Source: an uncultured Dehalococcoidia bacterium (lineage in GTDB: Bacteria > Chloroflexota > Dehalococcoidia > Lucifugimonadales > UBA3495). Taken from it: a DNA stretch of 64,000 bases. Made by a program: the position numbers and the translations under genes. The number at the start of each line of letters is the position of its first letter. Within the stretch, counting starts at the first letter, position 1. Shown here piece after piece: positions 33,863 through 44,315 of the stretch. The notes under the pieces are model-generated. The model was given only the letters and a program-made list of their open reading frames with translations. It did not search any database and was not told the origin of the DNA. The stretch covers positions 1,984,001-2,048,000 of the forward strand of contig OY282456.1 of NCBI GenBank assembly GCA_958296225.1, given 5' to 3'.

Positions 33863-33961
33863 CCGTTTCTACCAACTGACCTGTAGCCGGCCCTAGGGGT
33901 TGGCGGCGCCACCGGCAAGAACGCCGTTGAGGCGGCGGGCGGTTGGGCAGATTAACAACTG

Positions 33962-34018
33962 AATAGGAAGTCTGAATTGTCTTGAACCGAGTCTAGTGAA
34001 TTTGAAGTTCCTAGCGTG
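33962..34018 (+). other. Left arm of the 23S rRNA processing stem
   Basis: AATAGGAAGTCTGAA (33962-33976) is exactly complementary to 37140-37154. TGAACCGAG (33983-33991) and GAAGTTCCTAGCGTGGG (34004-34020) also pair with the 3' flank, the last with one mismatch and continuing into the 23S termini. This forms a long interrupted duplex of the kind cut by RNase III. Confidence 0.8.
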
Positions 34019-37080
<3,062 letters not shown>

Positions 37081-37157
37081 CGCTAGGAGCTTCTAATTCT
37101 CCTAGCTCGGTTCAGGTTGCATCCATTTGCAAAATTTAGTTCAGACTTCCTATTTCG
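37081..37157 (+). other. Right arm of the 23S rRNA processing stem
   Basis: CGCTAGGAGCTTC and CTCGGTTCA pair with the leader, and TTCAGACTTCCTATT (37140-37154) pairs exactly with 33962-33976. No 5S rRNA-like sequence is present between the stem and the tRNA. Confidence 0.8.
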
Positions 37158-37178
37158 GTTGCGTCAACCCGGTTACGA

Positions 37179-37253
37179 TGCGGGGTGGAGCAGTGGCAGC
37201 TCGTCGGGCTCATAACCCGAAGGTCGTTGGTTCGAGTCCAACCCCCGCTACCA
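37179..37253 (+). tRNA. Initiator tRNA-fMet (CAT)
   Basis: A cloverleaf can be drawn: acceptor TGCGGGG/CCCCGCT, D-stem GAGC/GCTC, anticodon stem TCGGG/CCCGA with loop CTCATAA (anticodon CAT, 37211-37213), T-stem GTTGG/CCAAC with TTCGAGT loop, and encoded CCA. Initiator features are all present: an unpaired 1:72 position (T-T), A11:U24, and three G:C pairs at the anticodon stem base. It lies 22 bases after the 23S processing stem and is probably co-transcribed with it. Confidence 0.95.
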
Positions 37254-37264
37254 ATCGCATAACA

Positions 37265-37294
37265 AAAAGCCCCGGCAAAGTTGCCGGGGCTTTT
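37265..37294 (+). terminator. Rho-independent terminator of the rRNA-tRNA transcript
   Basis: AAAAGCCCCGGCAA, loop AG, TTGCCGGGGCTTTT: a strong G+C stem followed by a T-run, 11 bases after the tRNA. The A-run on the other side would also serve a minus-strand transcript. Confidence 0.88.
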
Positions 37295-37378
37295 CCAGTG
37301 TGACGAATTTGAACCGAAGACCCCGGCGATTTCGGCAACCTGCCGGAAAGCCAACGCGTGGACGCTGTACAGTCGGGG

Positions 37379-38032
37379 CTAGGCGCGGTCAAATATCCAC
37401 CGCGCTACCTCAAAGGTGAACCCCGGCAGCACTGCCGCGCCGGACAGGGTAGGCGGGTTGTCCAGCAGTTCCGGTTCGGGCTGGCCGGCGCGGTAGATAT
37501 AGACGCGGCGATTGCGGGCGTTAATCAGCCAGCCCAGCAGCGCGCCATTCTGCATATAGAGGCGCATCTTGGCGTGGAGGGGGGCGAGGTTGTCGGTGCC
37601 GGAGCGGATTTCCACCACGAAGTCGGGACACAGCGGGATGGGCCGTCCGGCGATATGCTGCTGCGATGCCCAGCGCTCCGGTGAAGTCCAAGCCGTGTCA
37701 GGACACACTATGCCGCCCGTTACCGGCATTCGATAGGCTTGATTGGACCCGGATACGATGCCTCCGAACTCCCGCGCCCAAATGCCCAACTCGATGATGA
37801 AGTCCGTTTCCTGCAGTCCGCCGGGGTAATAAACGGGCGCCATTGCGATAATCTCTCCATCCGGGCTGAGCTCAAACTGCCAGGGGTTTTGGCTGTTCCG
37901 CTGCGTGAACTTGATAAACAGCTTTTCCAGCTCCGGCCCGGTGGCCGTGATGCCCAAGTCGCGCGGGTTGATGACCAGCGCGTCATCCGGGGCGATGCCG
38001 GTTTGCGGTTTTGCGGCCGCTCCCGTAGTCAT
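37379..38032 (-). CDS. Uma2-family (DUF820) protein
   Basis: 217 residues. Core: IVCPDTAWTSPERW then CPDFVVEIRSGTDN, followed by the conserved GALLGWLINARNRRVYIYR and a closing LPGFTFEVARWIFD. The PD..E-x-R variant replaces the usual E-x-K/S, so nuclease activity is uncertain. The N terminus (DDALVINPRDLGITATGPEL) differs from the other Uma2 genes here. It is probably monocistronic, 30 bases from the ABM gene on the same strand. Confidence 0.85.
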   Translation of the reverse strand: MTTGAAAKPQTGIAPDDALVINPRDLGITATGPELEKLFIKFTQRNSQNPWQFELSPDGEIIAMAPVYYPGGLQETDFIIELGIWAREFGGIVSGSNQAYRMPVTGGIVCPDTAWTSPERWASQQHIAGRPIPLCPDFVVEIRSGTDNLAPLHAKMRLYMQNGALLGWLINARNRRVYIYRAGQPEPELLDNPPTLSGAAVLPGFTFEVARWIFDRA

Positions 38033-38062
38033 TGCCGAACTCCTTGCGGCGGCCGGCCGGGG

Positions 38063-38389
38063 TTAGTCGGCCGCCGTGGCCGCGGCGGCTTCCAGCCGGT
38101 GCACTACTTCGTAGGTGTTGAACTCGCCGGGGCCGAGGAGGAAGTCGGGGGGGCCGCCGGCGTGGGCGGAGCGGAAGGCGTCGCTGCGGGTCCAGGTGTG
38201 ATGATGTTCCTCGGTTTCCCAGTGGGTTACGACCAGGAAATCCTCGTGGTCGGGGGTGCGGTTCATTTTCCACAGCTCGAAGCTGATGAAGCCGGGGTGG
38301 TCCTGGACGGCGCCACGGGCCTTGAACATACTTTCCAGCGTGTCGCCGTAGCCGGTCTTGACTTTGATGCGGTTGGTGGCGATGAACAT
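38063..38389 (-). CDS. Antibiotic biosynthesis monooxygenase (ABM)-domain protein
   Basis: 108 residues: MFIATNRIKVKTGYGDTLE, QDHPGFISFELWKMN, DFLVVTHWETEEHHHTW and SDAFRSAH form the dimeric ferredoxin-like ABM/HmoA fold. Relatives oxidise quinones or degrade heme; the specific role is unknown. It is transcribed with the LLM oxidoreductase, whose stop is 18 bases upstream, so it may act on the same compound. Confidence 0.85.
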   Translation of the reverse strand: MFIATNRIKVKTGYGDTLESMFKARGAVQDHPGFISFELWKMNRTPDHEDFLVVTHWETEEHHHTWTRSDAFRSAHAGGPPDFLLGPGEFNTYEVVHRLEAAAATAAD

Positions 38390-38407
38390 TGCAAGCCTCC
38401 TGTTAGT

Positions 38408-39358
38408 TCAGAGGGATTGGGCCACTTTGCCCAGCAGGTTGATGGTTTGCTCCAAATCGGCGGCCGGGTCGTCGCCGGCGGTTACGGGGGTGACCAGCAG
38501 CTCGCTGATGCCCATGTCCAGCATTGCGGTCATGCGCTCGCCGACGGTATCGGCGTCGCCGGTGAGGACGGTGGCGGCAATCATGCCGTCGCTCCAGGTT
38601 TCCTCGGCGGCTTCCGGGTAGCCGGCGGCGGCCCACATCCGCTGGTAAAAGGGCAGGCGCGGGTAGTTGGACAGCTGATGCTGCACGGCCAGCCGGGTGG
38701 CGTCCGGGTGGTCGCTGATGCAGACGGGGGCGTGGGCGATAAGCGGCGGCGTCTCCCGTCCGGCCTGGTCGGAACCCCGGCGCATAGCCGGCAGGGCTTG
38801 GTCACGGAGATATACCGCCGGGCTGACCCAGCTGATGGCGCCGTCGGCTTCGGCGCCGCACAGCTCAAAGGAACCTTCCTGCAAGGCAGAGGCCATGATG
38901 GGTATGTTCACGGGGTGGGGAATGCTGGCGTGGGCCGTGTACTCCTGCCCGTCAAAATCCACCGAACCCTCGTGCAGCAGCGCGCGCAGGATTTGCAGGT
39001 ATTCCCGCAGGTTGGTCAGCGGGGCGCGCAAGTTGTAGCCGAACATTGAGCGCATAGTGGGCCGGTGGCTGGGGCCGACGCCGAGGCGCAGCCGTCCGGG
39101 GCCAAGCTGGTCCAGCACCTGCACCTGCTGGGCAACCACGATGGGGTGCCGGGGGTAGGTGGGGACGATGGAGGTTCCAAAGAGGATGTGGTCAGTCTGC
39201 ACCGACGCGGCGGCGAACAGGGTCAAGGCGTCGAGACCGGTGCCGCCGGTGGTGAGCCACGTAGCCTGAACGCCGGCGGCTTCGGCACGGCGCATAAGGT
39301 CGAGGGATGCTTCGGCGTTGGGAGCGCCGGCGTGCAGCCCGATGCGTTTGGTAGGCAT
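38408..39358 (-). CDS. LLM-class flavin-dependent oxidoreductase
   Basis: 316 residues of luciferase-like barrel: RIGLHAGAPNAEASLDLMRR, LFGTSIVPTYPRHPIVVAQQ, LGPGRLRLGVGPSHRP and MASALQEGSFELCGAEADGA. The GVGPSHRP segment is typical of the F420/FMN 'LLM' families common in SAR202-like and actinobacterial genomes. Probably oxidises a small organic substrate, with the downstream ABM protein a possible partner. Confidence 0.88.
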   Translation of the reverse strand: MPTKRIGLHAGAPNAEASLDLMRRAEAAGVQATWLTTGGTGLDALTLFAAASVQTDHILFGTSIVPTYPRHPIVVAQQVQVLDQLGPGRLRLGVGPSHRPTMRSMFGYNLRAPLTNLREYLQILRALLHEGSVDFDGQEYTAHASIPHPVNIPIMASALQEGSFELCGAEADGAISWVSPAVYLRDQALPAMRRGSDQAGRETPPLIAHAPVCISDHPDATRLAVQHQLSNYPRLPFYQRMWAAAGYPEAAEETWSDGMIAATVLTGDADTVGERMTAMLDMGISELLVTPVTAGDDPAADLEQTINLLGKVAQSL

Positions 39359-40121
39359 AGCGATAACCTCGGTTGTAGGTTAGCGCTATCGTACCATCGC
39401 CGGGCGGATTTGTAGATACGCGGCGGCCGGCTATCAGGGCCTTGGCAAGTCAAGGCCAGGGGGGCTACGAAGGCAGCGTTCCGTTTCAGGTGGTTTGGTT
39501 ATTCCTCTGGGGTGGTGGGCTGGGTTCATTGGCGATGCTCCTTGCTGGTTCAGGCTATCGGGGTTCGGGCGGTTGGCGGGATGCGGTGTGCGAGCCAGAG
39601 GTTACCGGTCATTGTCAGCCCCACGGCCGGGGGATTTACGCAAAGTTTTGCTCCGATGGTTCGTGAACTGCGCTTTAAGGCGCAGCCACGCAGCACGGTG
39701 GCAGTCGCTGTTGGCCGGTTAGACCGTTCTCGCGTAAGCATTGGACGAGGGGTCTCCACGACGCCGGTATGCGATTTTGTGCTGACTGGCCGTTGACGAC
39801 CGGTTGACCTCTGGCTGGACTGAGATTCACGTGATAGATTGCAGTATAGTACCGATGTTCGCGGTTGTCAAAGGGGGGCTGTCAGTGGGCCGGCGCAAAG
39901 TCTGGGCGGCGGGTTTTGCCGCCGGAGGAGCGCTACCCCTCTCCCAACCCTCTCCCGCGAGGGGAGAGGGCTACCGGCCGGGCGGAGCGCTACCCCTCTC
40001 CCAACCCTCTCCCACGAGGGGAGAGGGCTTTAATGACTTTGCAAAACCCCGACCGCCGGCAGCGGAACGCTACCGGCTACGATGCGACTGCGCCGGTTAA
40101 TTTTTGACGGCGGCGGGATGA
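39359..40121. other. Intergenic region with dispersed repeats, no convincing gene
   Basis: About 760 bases. The stretch near 39,616-39,690 (TCAGCCCCACGGCCGGGGG, then TTTGCTCCGATGGTTCGTG) resembles the segment at 7864-7910 in inverted orientation. Two palindromic CTCTCCC..GGGAGAG repeats lie at 39927-40029. Overlapping open frames on the plus strand (39442-39796) have no ribosome site and run through the repeats. Confidence 0.55.
39927..40029. repeat. Tandem palindromic repeat, two 46-base copies
   Basis: GGAGCGCTACCCCTCTCCC, AACCCTCTCCC, G/A, CGAGGGGAGAGGGCT at 39927-39972 and 39984-40029, differing at one base. Each can fold into a CCCTCTCCC/GGGAGAGGG hairpin. A related palindrome is at about 7629. 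Typical of dispersed intergenic REP-like elements. Confidence 0.75.
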
Positions 40122-40864
40122 TTACAACACGACCTGGCTTTCCGCCGTCCGGCGGCGCAGCTCTGCTTGCAGCCGGCGCGCCTGCTCCTCGGCGGCCCGT
40201 CTGGCGGTCCGCTCGACAGCCAATTCCTCCAACGCTTCAACCAGGTCGGGCAAGTATTCCTGCGCTGACGGGTTCCAGAAACGCAGCTGCCGGGCCGACC
40301 AGTGCAGCTCCAGTCCCAAAGCCGGGCTGTAGCCCCGCACGATGCCGTCCGCCCCGGCGGCAACCGGGATTTGCTGATAGACGCCGTTCACCAGCAGGTC
40401 GCCGGCCAGGGCCGTATCGTGGTACTGCCCGTCCGTATGGTCAAAACGCCAGTATTCACGCACCCCGTAGCCGGCGTATAGGCCCGCCTGGTGATGTAAT
40501 CCCGCTCCCCCGTGCTGCGGGACGCAACTTCCAGCACAAAATCGGGGGGCTGGCCAATTTCGTTGATGGCGTAGCCGTTGGCCTCATCCTCAGAAGATAA
40601 TGACCGGGGGGATTCGCAGACCGAGAGCGGCCATGCAATCAGGCCGGGGGGACGCCGGGCCTCACGGGCGTCAGAGCAAGGATAGCCGTCGCCGGACACC
40701 AGGACATCGGAACGGTCTCAATAGTGAGCGCGCAGTACCTGGTCGGCGCGGGCGATGTGCCGGCGCTGCGGCATAGCGTCGGGCGGCCGGGGCGGGTCGG
40801 GCAACTTGGTCAAGCGCGGAGGAACGCTGCCCGGCGGCAGTTGGGATGCGGGTTTGGCAGTCAT
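40122..40864 (-). pseudogene. Broken Uma2-family gene (in-frame stop plus frameshift)
   Basis: Starting at ATG 40864 the product reads PPDAMPQRRHIARADQVLR, then hits TGA at 40720-40718. The same frame then continues with Uma2 sequence (INEIGQPPDFVLEVASRSTG). Near 40,470 the frame changes: LYAGYGVREYWRFDHTDG continues in another frame to the coiled-coil end at 40122 (TARRAAEEQARRLQAELRRR). One nonsense change (probably CGA to TGA) and a one-base loss explain it. Intact relatives are the tandem array at 48-52 kb, which share VAEYWRFDHTGG. Confidence 0.75.
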
Positions 40865-40924
40865 AGGGAGCCTTATAACGGGACATAGCGTTCCGGGGGG
40901 GGCAGCGTTCCAGGCGGGATTTTA

Positions 40925-42412
40925 TCATACGCCGTCAGCGTAACCCGTCCCGATATGCCCGGCAGCCTCGAAGGCGGCGTATTCCTCGGCGGTGTAGCCG
41001 AGGAGTTTGCGATAGACGTATTCGTTATCCTGCCCGAACATAACGGGGCCGCGACGGATGCCCAGCGGGGTGGCCGACATCTGGTAGAGGGGGCCGGGGT
41101 AAAGGTGCGTACCGCAATCCTCCTGCGAGGCTTCCCGGAAAAAGCCGCGGCTGCGGATGTGCGGGTCAGCGTAAGCATCGGCCTGGTTCATTACCGCGCC
41201 GGCGGGGATGCCGTGTTGCTGCAAGGCGCGCATCGCGGCTTGCGGGGTTTGGGTTCGCGTCCAGGCGGCGATGGCGGCGTCAATCTCACCCTGGCGGGCG
41301 ATGCGCGCCTTGGGGTCGGCCAACTCCGCATCGTCGGCCAGGTGCGGCGCGCCGATAGCGGCGCAGAGGGCTTGCCATTGCGGGTTGTCGTACACGGTAA
41401 TGACAACCCAACGGTCACTATGGTCGGAGCTCGCACTATGGTCGGAGCTCGCACTATGGTCGGAGCTCGCACTATGGTCGGAGCTCGCACTATGGTCGGA
41501 GCTCGCACTATGGTCGGAGCTCGCACTATGGTCGGAGCTCGCACTATGGTCGGAGCTCGCACTATGGTCGGAGCTCGCACTATGGCCGGAGCTCGCACTA
41601 TGGCCGGAGCTTGGGGCGCAGGGATAGCAGTTTTGCAGGGCGCGGGGATGGCGGTTGCCCAGGGTGCCGTGGGTGCGCCCGTTCATCAGGAAGTCCAAGT
41701 AGTATTCGCCGAGGAAGGGGAAGACGTTCTCAGCCTGCCCCAGCTCCACGAGCTGGCCCGCGCCGGTGCGCTGGCGATGGCGCAGGGCGGCCAGCACCGC
41801 GAAGGCGCCCTGCGCGCCGGCGGCGGCGTCGGACATCAGGACGGTGGTGTTATAGGACGGGTCGGTATCCTCATATCCGCGCAGCATAGTGTGGCCTACC
41901 ATGCCTTCAATATGCACGCCGTGGGCGCGGAAATCGCGGTAAGGGCCGGTGCTGCCATAGGCCGGCATCCGCAGCATAATGATGTCGTCTTTGACGGCTT
42001 GCAGCGACTCGTAAGATATGCCCAGCTTCTCCATCGTTTCGGTGGGGTTATTTTCAATCAGCACGTCGCTGACGGCAACCAGGCGGTCGAAAATTTCGCG
42101 CCCGCCGGGGGCCGGCAGGTTGACGGTCATGCTGCGCTTGTTGCGCGCGTGGGAGTTGAACATAGGGGAGCGGTTGAAAGGACGCGCGCCAGGCACGCGG
42201 CCCGGAGTGCCCCCGGAGTACAGCGGCAGATTGTCGATGGCGGCCTGGGTGAGATGCGGGGCCGCGCCGCGGGTCAGGGGGACAAAGGTTTTGGTGGACT
42301 CAACGCGAATCACCTCGGCGCCCAGGTCGGCGAGGAAGGAGCCGCAGTAGGGGCCGGCCCATACTACCGTAATCTCCAGGACGCGCAGGCCCTCTAACGG
42401 CAATCGCGTCAT
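40925..42412 (-). CDS. CaiB/BaiF CoA-transferase with an internal hexapeptide-repeat insertion
   Basis: 495 residues from ATG 42412, four bases after the upstream gene's stop. Family III CoA-transferase features: LEGLRVLEITVVWAGPYCG, FLADLGAEVIRVE, NKRSMTVNL, DVLIENNPTETMEKLG and GSTGPYRDF. The usual catalytic Asp after GPYRD is not obvious (AHGVHIEG instead). Between NCYPCAP and DRWVVITVYDN an 11-unit SSDHSA-type repeat (66 residues) is inserted. It falls at a surface turn where relatives have only a few residues. It probably moves CoA between acids, paired with the adjacent homologue. Confidence 0.88.
   Translation of the reverse strand: MTRLPLEGLRVLEITVVWAGPYCGSFLADLGAEVIRVESTKTFVPLTRGAAPHLTQAAIDNLPLYSGGTPGRVPGARPFNRSPMFNSHARNKRSMTVNLPAPGGREIFDRLVAVSDVLIENNPTETMEKLGISYESLQAVKDDIIMLRMPAYGSTGPYRDFRAHGVHIEGMVGHTMLRGYEDTDPSYNTTVLMSDAAAGAQGAFAVLAALRHRQRTGAGQLVELGQAENVFPFLGEYYLDFLMNGRTHGTLGNRHPRALQNCYPCAPSSGHSASSGHSASSDHSASSDHSASSDHSASSDHSASSDHSASSDHSASSDHSASSDHSASSDHSDRWVVITVYDNPQWQALCAAIGAPHLADDAELADPKARIARQGEIDAAIAAWTRTQTPQAAMRALQQHGIPAGAVMNQADAYADPHIRSRGFFREASQEDCGTHLYPGPLYQMSATPLGIRRGPVMFGQDNEYVYRKLLGYTAEEYAAFEAAGHIGTGYADGV
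41417..41614. repeat. 18-bp in-frame minisatellite, 11 units, inside the CoA-transferase gene
   Basis: The unit TATGGTCGGAGCTCGCAC is repeated 11 times without interruption. The last two units (at about 41582 and 41600) carry a GGCC variant, changing SSDHSA to SSGHSA in the protein. Each unit contains the palindrome GAGCTC. All six frames are open through it. The near-identity of units indicates recent expansion by slippage. Confidence 0.95.
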
Positions 42413-42416
42413 CGCG

Positions 42417-43685
42417 CTACCCCGCGTCGGAGGCCGCCAGCGCGATGACGCCGGCATCGGAAAGGGCCGCGATGGCGGCGGGAGAGTAACCCAGCTCCGT
42501 CAATATTTCCCAGGTATGCTGCCCCAGCAGCGGGGCAGTGTGACGCAACTGCCAGGGCGACTGGCTCATGATAAAGGGCCGGCCGGGATAACGCAGCCGG
42601 CCGGCCGCCGGATGGTCGCCCTCCGCGAACACGCCGCGCGCGTTGAAAGACGGGTCAACGTCCAGGTCGGCCATGGTGTTGATGGGGCCGGACAGCACCC
42701 GGTTATGCTGGGCGGCTTGCCACGCCGCGGCGCGGGTGCGTTCCAGTATCCAGGGCAGGAAGTGTTCCGATTCGAACTCGTCCTGCATAACAGGGTTGCC
42801 CTGGGATGCGGGGTCTTGCCAGCGGGGGGCGTTCAGTTCGGGCGGGCTGCCCAGCATCGCTACCGTCCGGGGCCAGTACATCCGGCTGCCGTTAATCTGC
42901 AAGTAGCCGTCGCGGCAGGGATAAACGGCGTTGGGATAGCCGCCGGAGCCGCCGGCGGCCGGGCGATGGCTTAACTCTCCGGTATATTGATGGGCCAACA
43001 ATGCGCTCTGCCGGCGGTCAACGGAACCGAGTTGAGTTTCCAGTATGGATACGTCAATATGCTGTCCTCCGGCGGAGTCGTCGCCGGAAATATCGGCAAA
43101 TGAGCCGGCGAGCACGGCCCCCATAGTGGCGACGGCGGCCACGGCTCCGGCCTGGTACAAGCCCACGCTGCCGCCCAGCTTGAGCGGCTCCCGGTCGGCC
43201 AGGCCGGTGGAGTGCATTTCGCCGCCCATACCGTAGAGGACGATTTCGGAGCCGCGATAATCACGATAGGGGCCGGTCTGGCCGAAATTGGAGATGCTGG
43301 TGTAGATGAGCGCCGGGTTGACGGCGCTGAGTTGTTCGTAGCCAATGCCCAGGCGGTCGGCGACGCCGGGGCGGTAGTTTTCAACCAGGATGTCCGCCCA
43401 TCCGGTCAGGCGGCGAATGACGCCGGCCGCGCCGTCGGATTTGAGATCAATGACGACGCTGCGCTTGTTGGTGTTCAGGTGCAGGAACAGCGCGCTCTTT
43501 TCGGGGTGCGGTTCGTCGCCCGGAAAGGGCCCAATGCGGCGCGCGCCGTCGCCATAGGGCGGACGCTCGACTTTGATAACATCCGCGCCGTAGTCGGCCA
43601 GCAGCTTGGCGCAGTAGGGGCCGGCGACGTAGTGGGTAAAGTCGAGGACTTTCAGGCCGGCCAGCGCTCCGTCGGTCATTGTCAT
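42417..43685 (-). CDS. CaiB/BaiF family III CoA-transferase
   Basis: 422 residues, normal length. Features: LAGLKVLDFTHYVAGPYCA, LLADYGADVIKVERP, NTNKRSVVIDLKS, ADILVENYRPGVADRLGIGY, FGQTGPYRDYRGSEIVLYGM. A Glu sits where formyl-CoA transferase has its catalytic Asp, as in many uncharacterised members. Directly upstream of, and 4 bases from, the second CoA-transferase; two consecutive family III genes often form a heteromer or act on related acids. ATG 43685 (ATGACAATG) is used; 43679 is possible. Confidence 0.88.
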   Translation of the reverse strand: MTMTDGALAGLKVLDFTHYVAGPYCAKLLADYGADVIKVERPPYGDGARRIGPFPGDEPHPEKSALFLHLNTNKRSVVIDLKSDGAAGVIRRLTGWADILVENYRPGVADRLGIGYEQLSAVNPALIYTSISNFGQTGPYRDYRGSEIVLYGMGGEMHSTGLADREPLKLGGSVGLYQAGAVAAVATMGAVLAGSFADISGDDSAGGQHIDVSILETQLGSVDRRQSALLAHQYTGELSHRPAAGGSGGYPNAVYPCRDGYLQINGSRMYWPRTVAMLGSPPELNAPRWQDPASQGNPVMQDEFESEHFLPWILERTRAAAWQAAQHNRVLSGPINTMADLDVDPSFNARGVFAEGDHPAAGRLRYPGRPFIMSQSPWQLRHTAPLLGQHTWEILTELGYSPAAIAALSDAGVIALAASDAG

Positions 43686-43809
43686 AATCCTGCATTGTCC
43701 TGTCTTGCCGTCGCCACGGTGCGATGCGATACAATTGCATAAATTCGCATCAGGGTCAACCGGGCAAGGACTTATCCGGTCATTGCCGCGTCAATCAAAG
43801 GGTAAAGCC

Positions 43810-44286
43810 ATGCCCGCTTTTGAATGCGCCGAGATTCTCCCCTGCACGCCGGATGCGGCCTGGGCCGCGGTGGTGGATTTCCCGGGGCGGAAAATCCACG
43901 GGGCGTGTTACCGCCGGGCGGAGCTGCCCGACGGCAACGCGCTGTCGCCGGGGCACCGCATTGAGCTGCAAATCGGGCGCGACCGTTTCACCAGCATAGT
44001 TACCGGCGCGCAAAAGCCGGCGTCGCTGTCGCACCGGGCCGCCGGGCCGGGGTTCTGGGTGGAGTTCACTTACCGCTTGCGGCAATGCCGGGACGGGGAC
44101 GCCGGTTATACGTCCGATGATTTAGGCTGCGCCCACCTGACGGTACAGGCCGAGTACGGCGGCTGGCTGGGGTCAATCATCGCCAAACTGCGACCGCGGG
44201 CGTGCCGGCACTACGTTGCCGAAGAAATGTCGGCGATAGTGTCGGCGGCGGAATCGGTGCCGGCCGAACCCGTCGCGGACGCATAA
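43810..44286 (+). CDS. SRPBCC-family protein
   Basis: 158 residues from ATG 43810. The pattern FECAEILPCTPDAAWAAVVDF, PGHRIELQIGRDRFTS, GFWVEFTYRLRQC and LGSIIAKLRPRACRHYVAEE fits the START/polyketide-cyclase-like (SRPBCC) helix-grip fold. A short spacer of 29 bases separates it from oligopeptidase B. A possible promoter TTGCCG-N19-TACAAT lies at 43705-43735. Ligand and role unknown. Confidence 0.75.
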   Translation: MPAFECAEILPCTPDAAWAAVVDFPGRKIHGACYRRAELPDGNALSPGHRIELQIGRDRFTSIVTGAQKPASLSHRAAGPGFWVEFTYRLRQCRDGDAGYTSDDLGCAHLTVQAEYGGWLGSIIAKLRPRACRHYVAEEMSAIVSAAESVPAEPVADA

Positions 44287-44315
44287 CACAAGAATACCCG
44301 GCACGGGAGGACACT

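Noticed and set aside
37081..37178. 5S rRNA after the 23S gene
   Set aside because: The interval is fully explained by the processing stem, and no 5S consensus is present.
39442..39796. Three overlapping plus-strand frames in the 39.4-39.8 kb spacer
   Set aside because: No ribosome site or recognisable domain, and they run through a dispersed segment also found at 7.9 kb.
41417..41614. 18-bp repeats as a CRISPR array
   Set aside because: Units are directly adjacent with no spacers and lie in frame in a CoA-transferase gene.
40955..42397. 480-codon plus-strand frame opposite the CoA-transferase
   Set aside because: Shadow frame kept open by the 18-bp repeats and G+C content.
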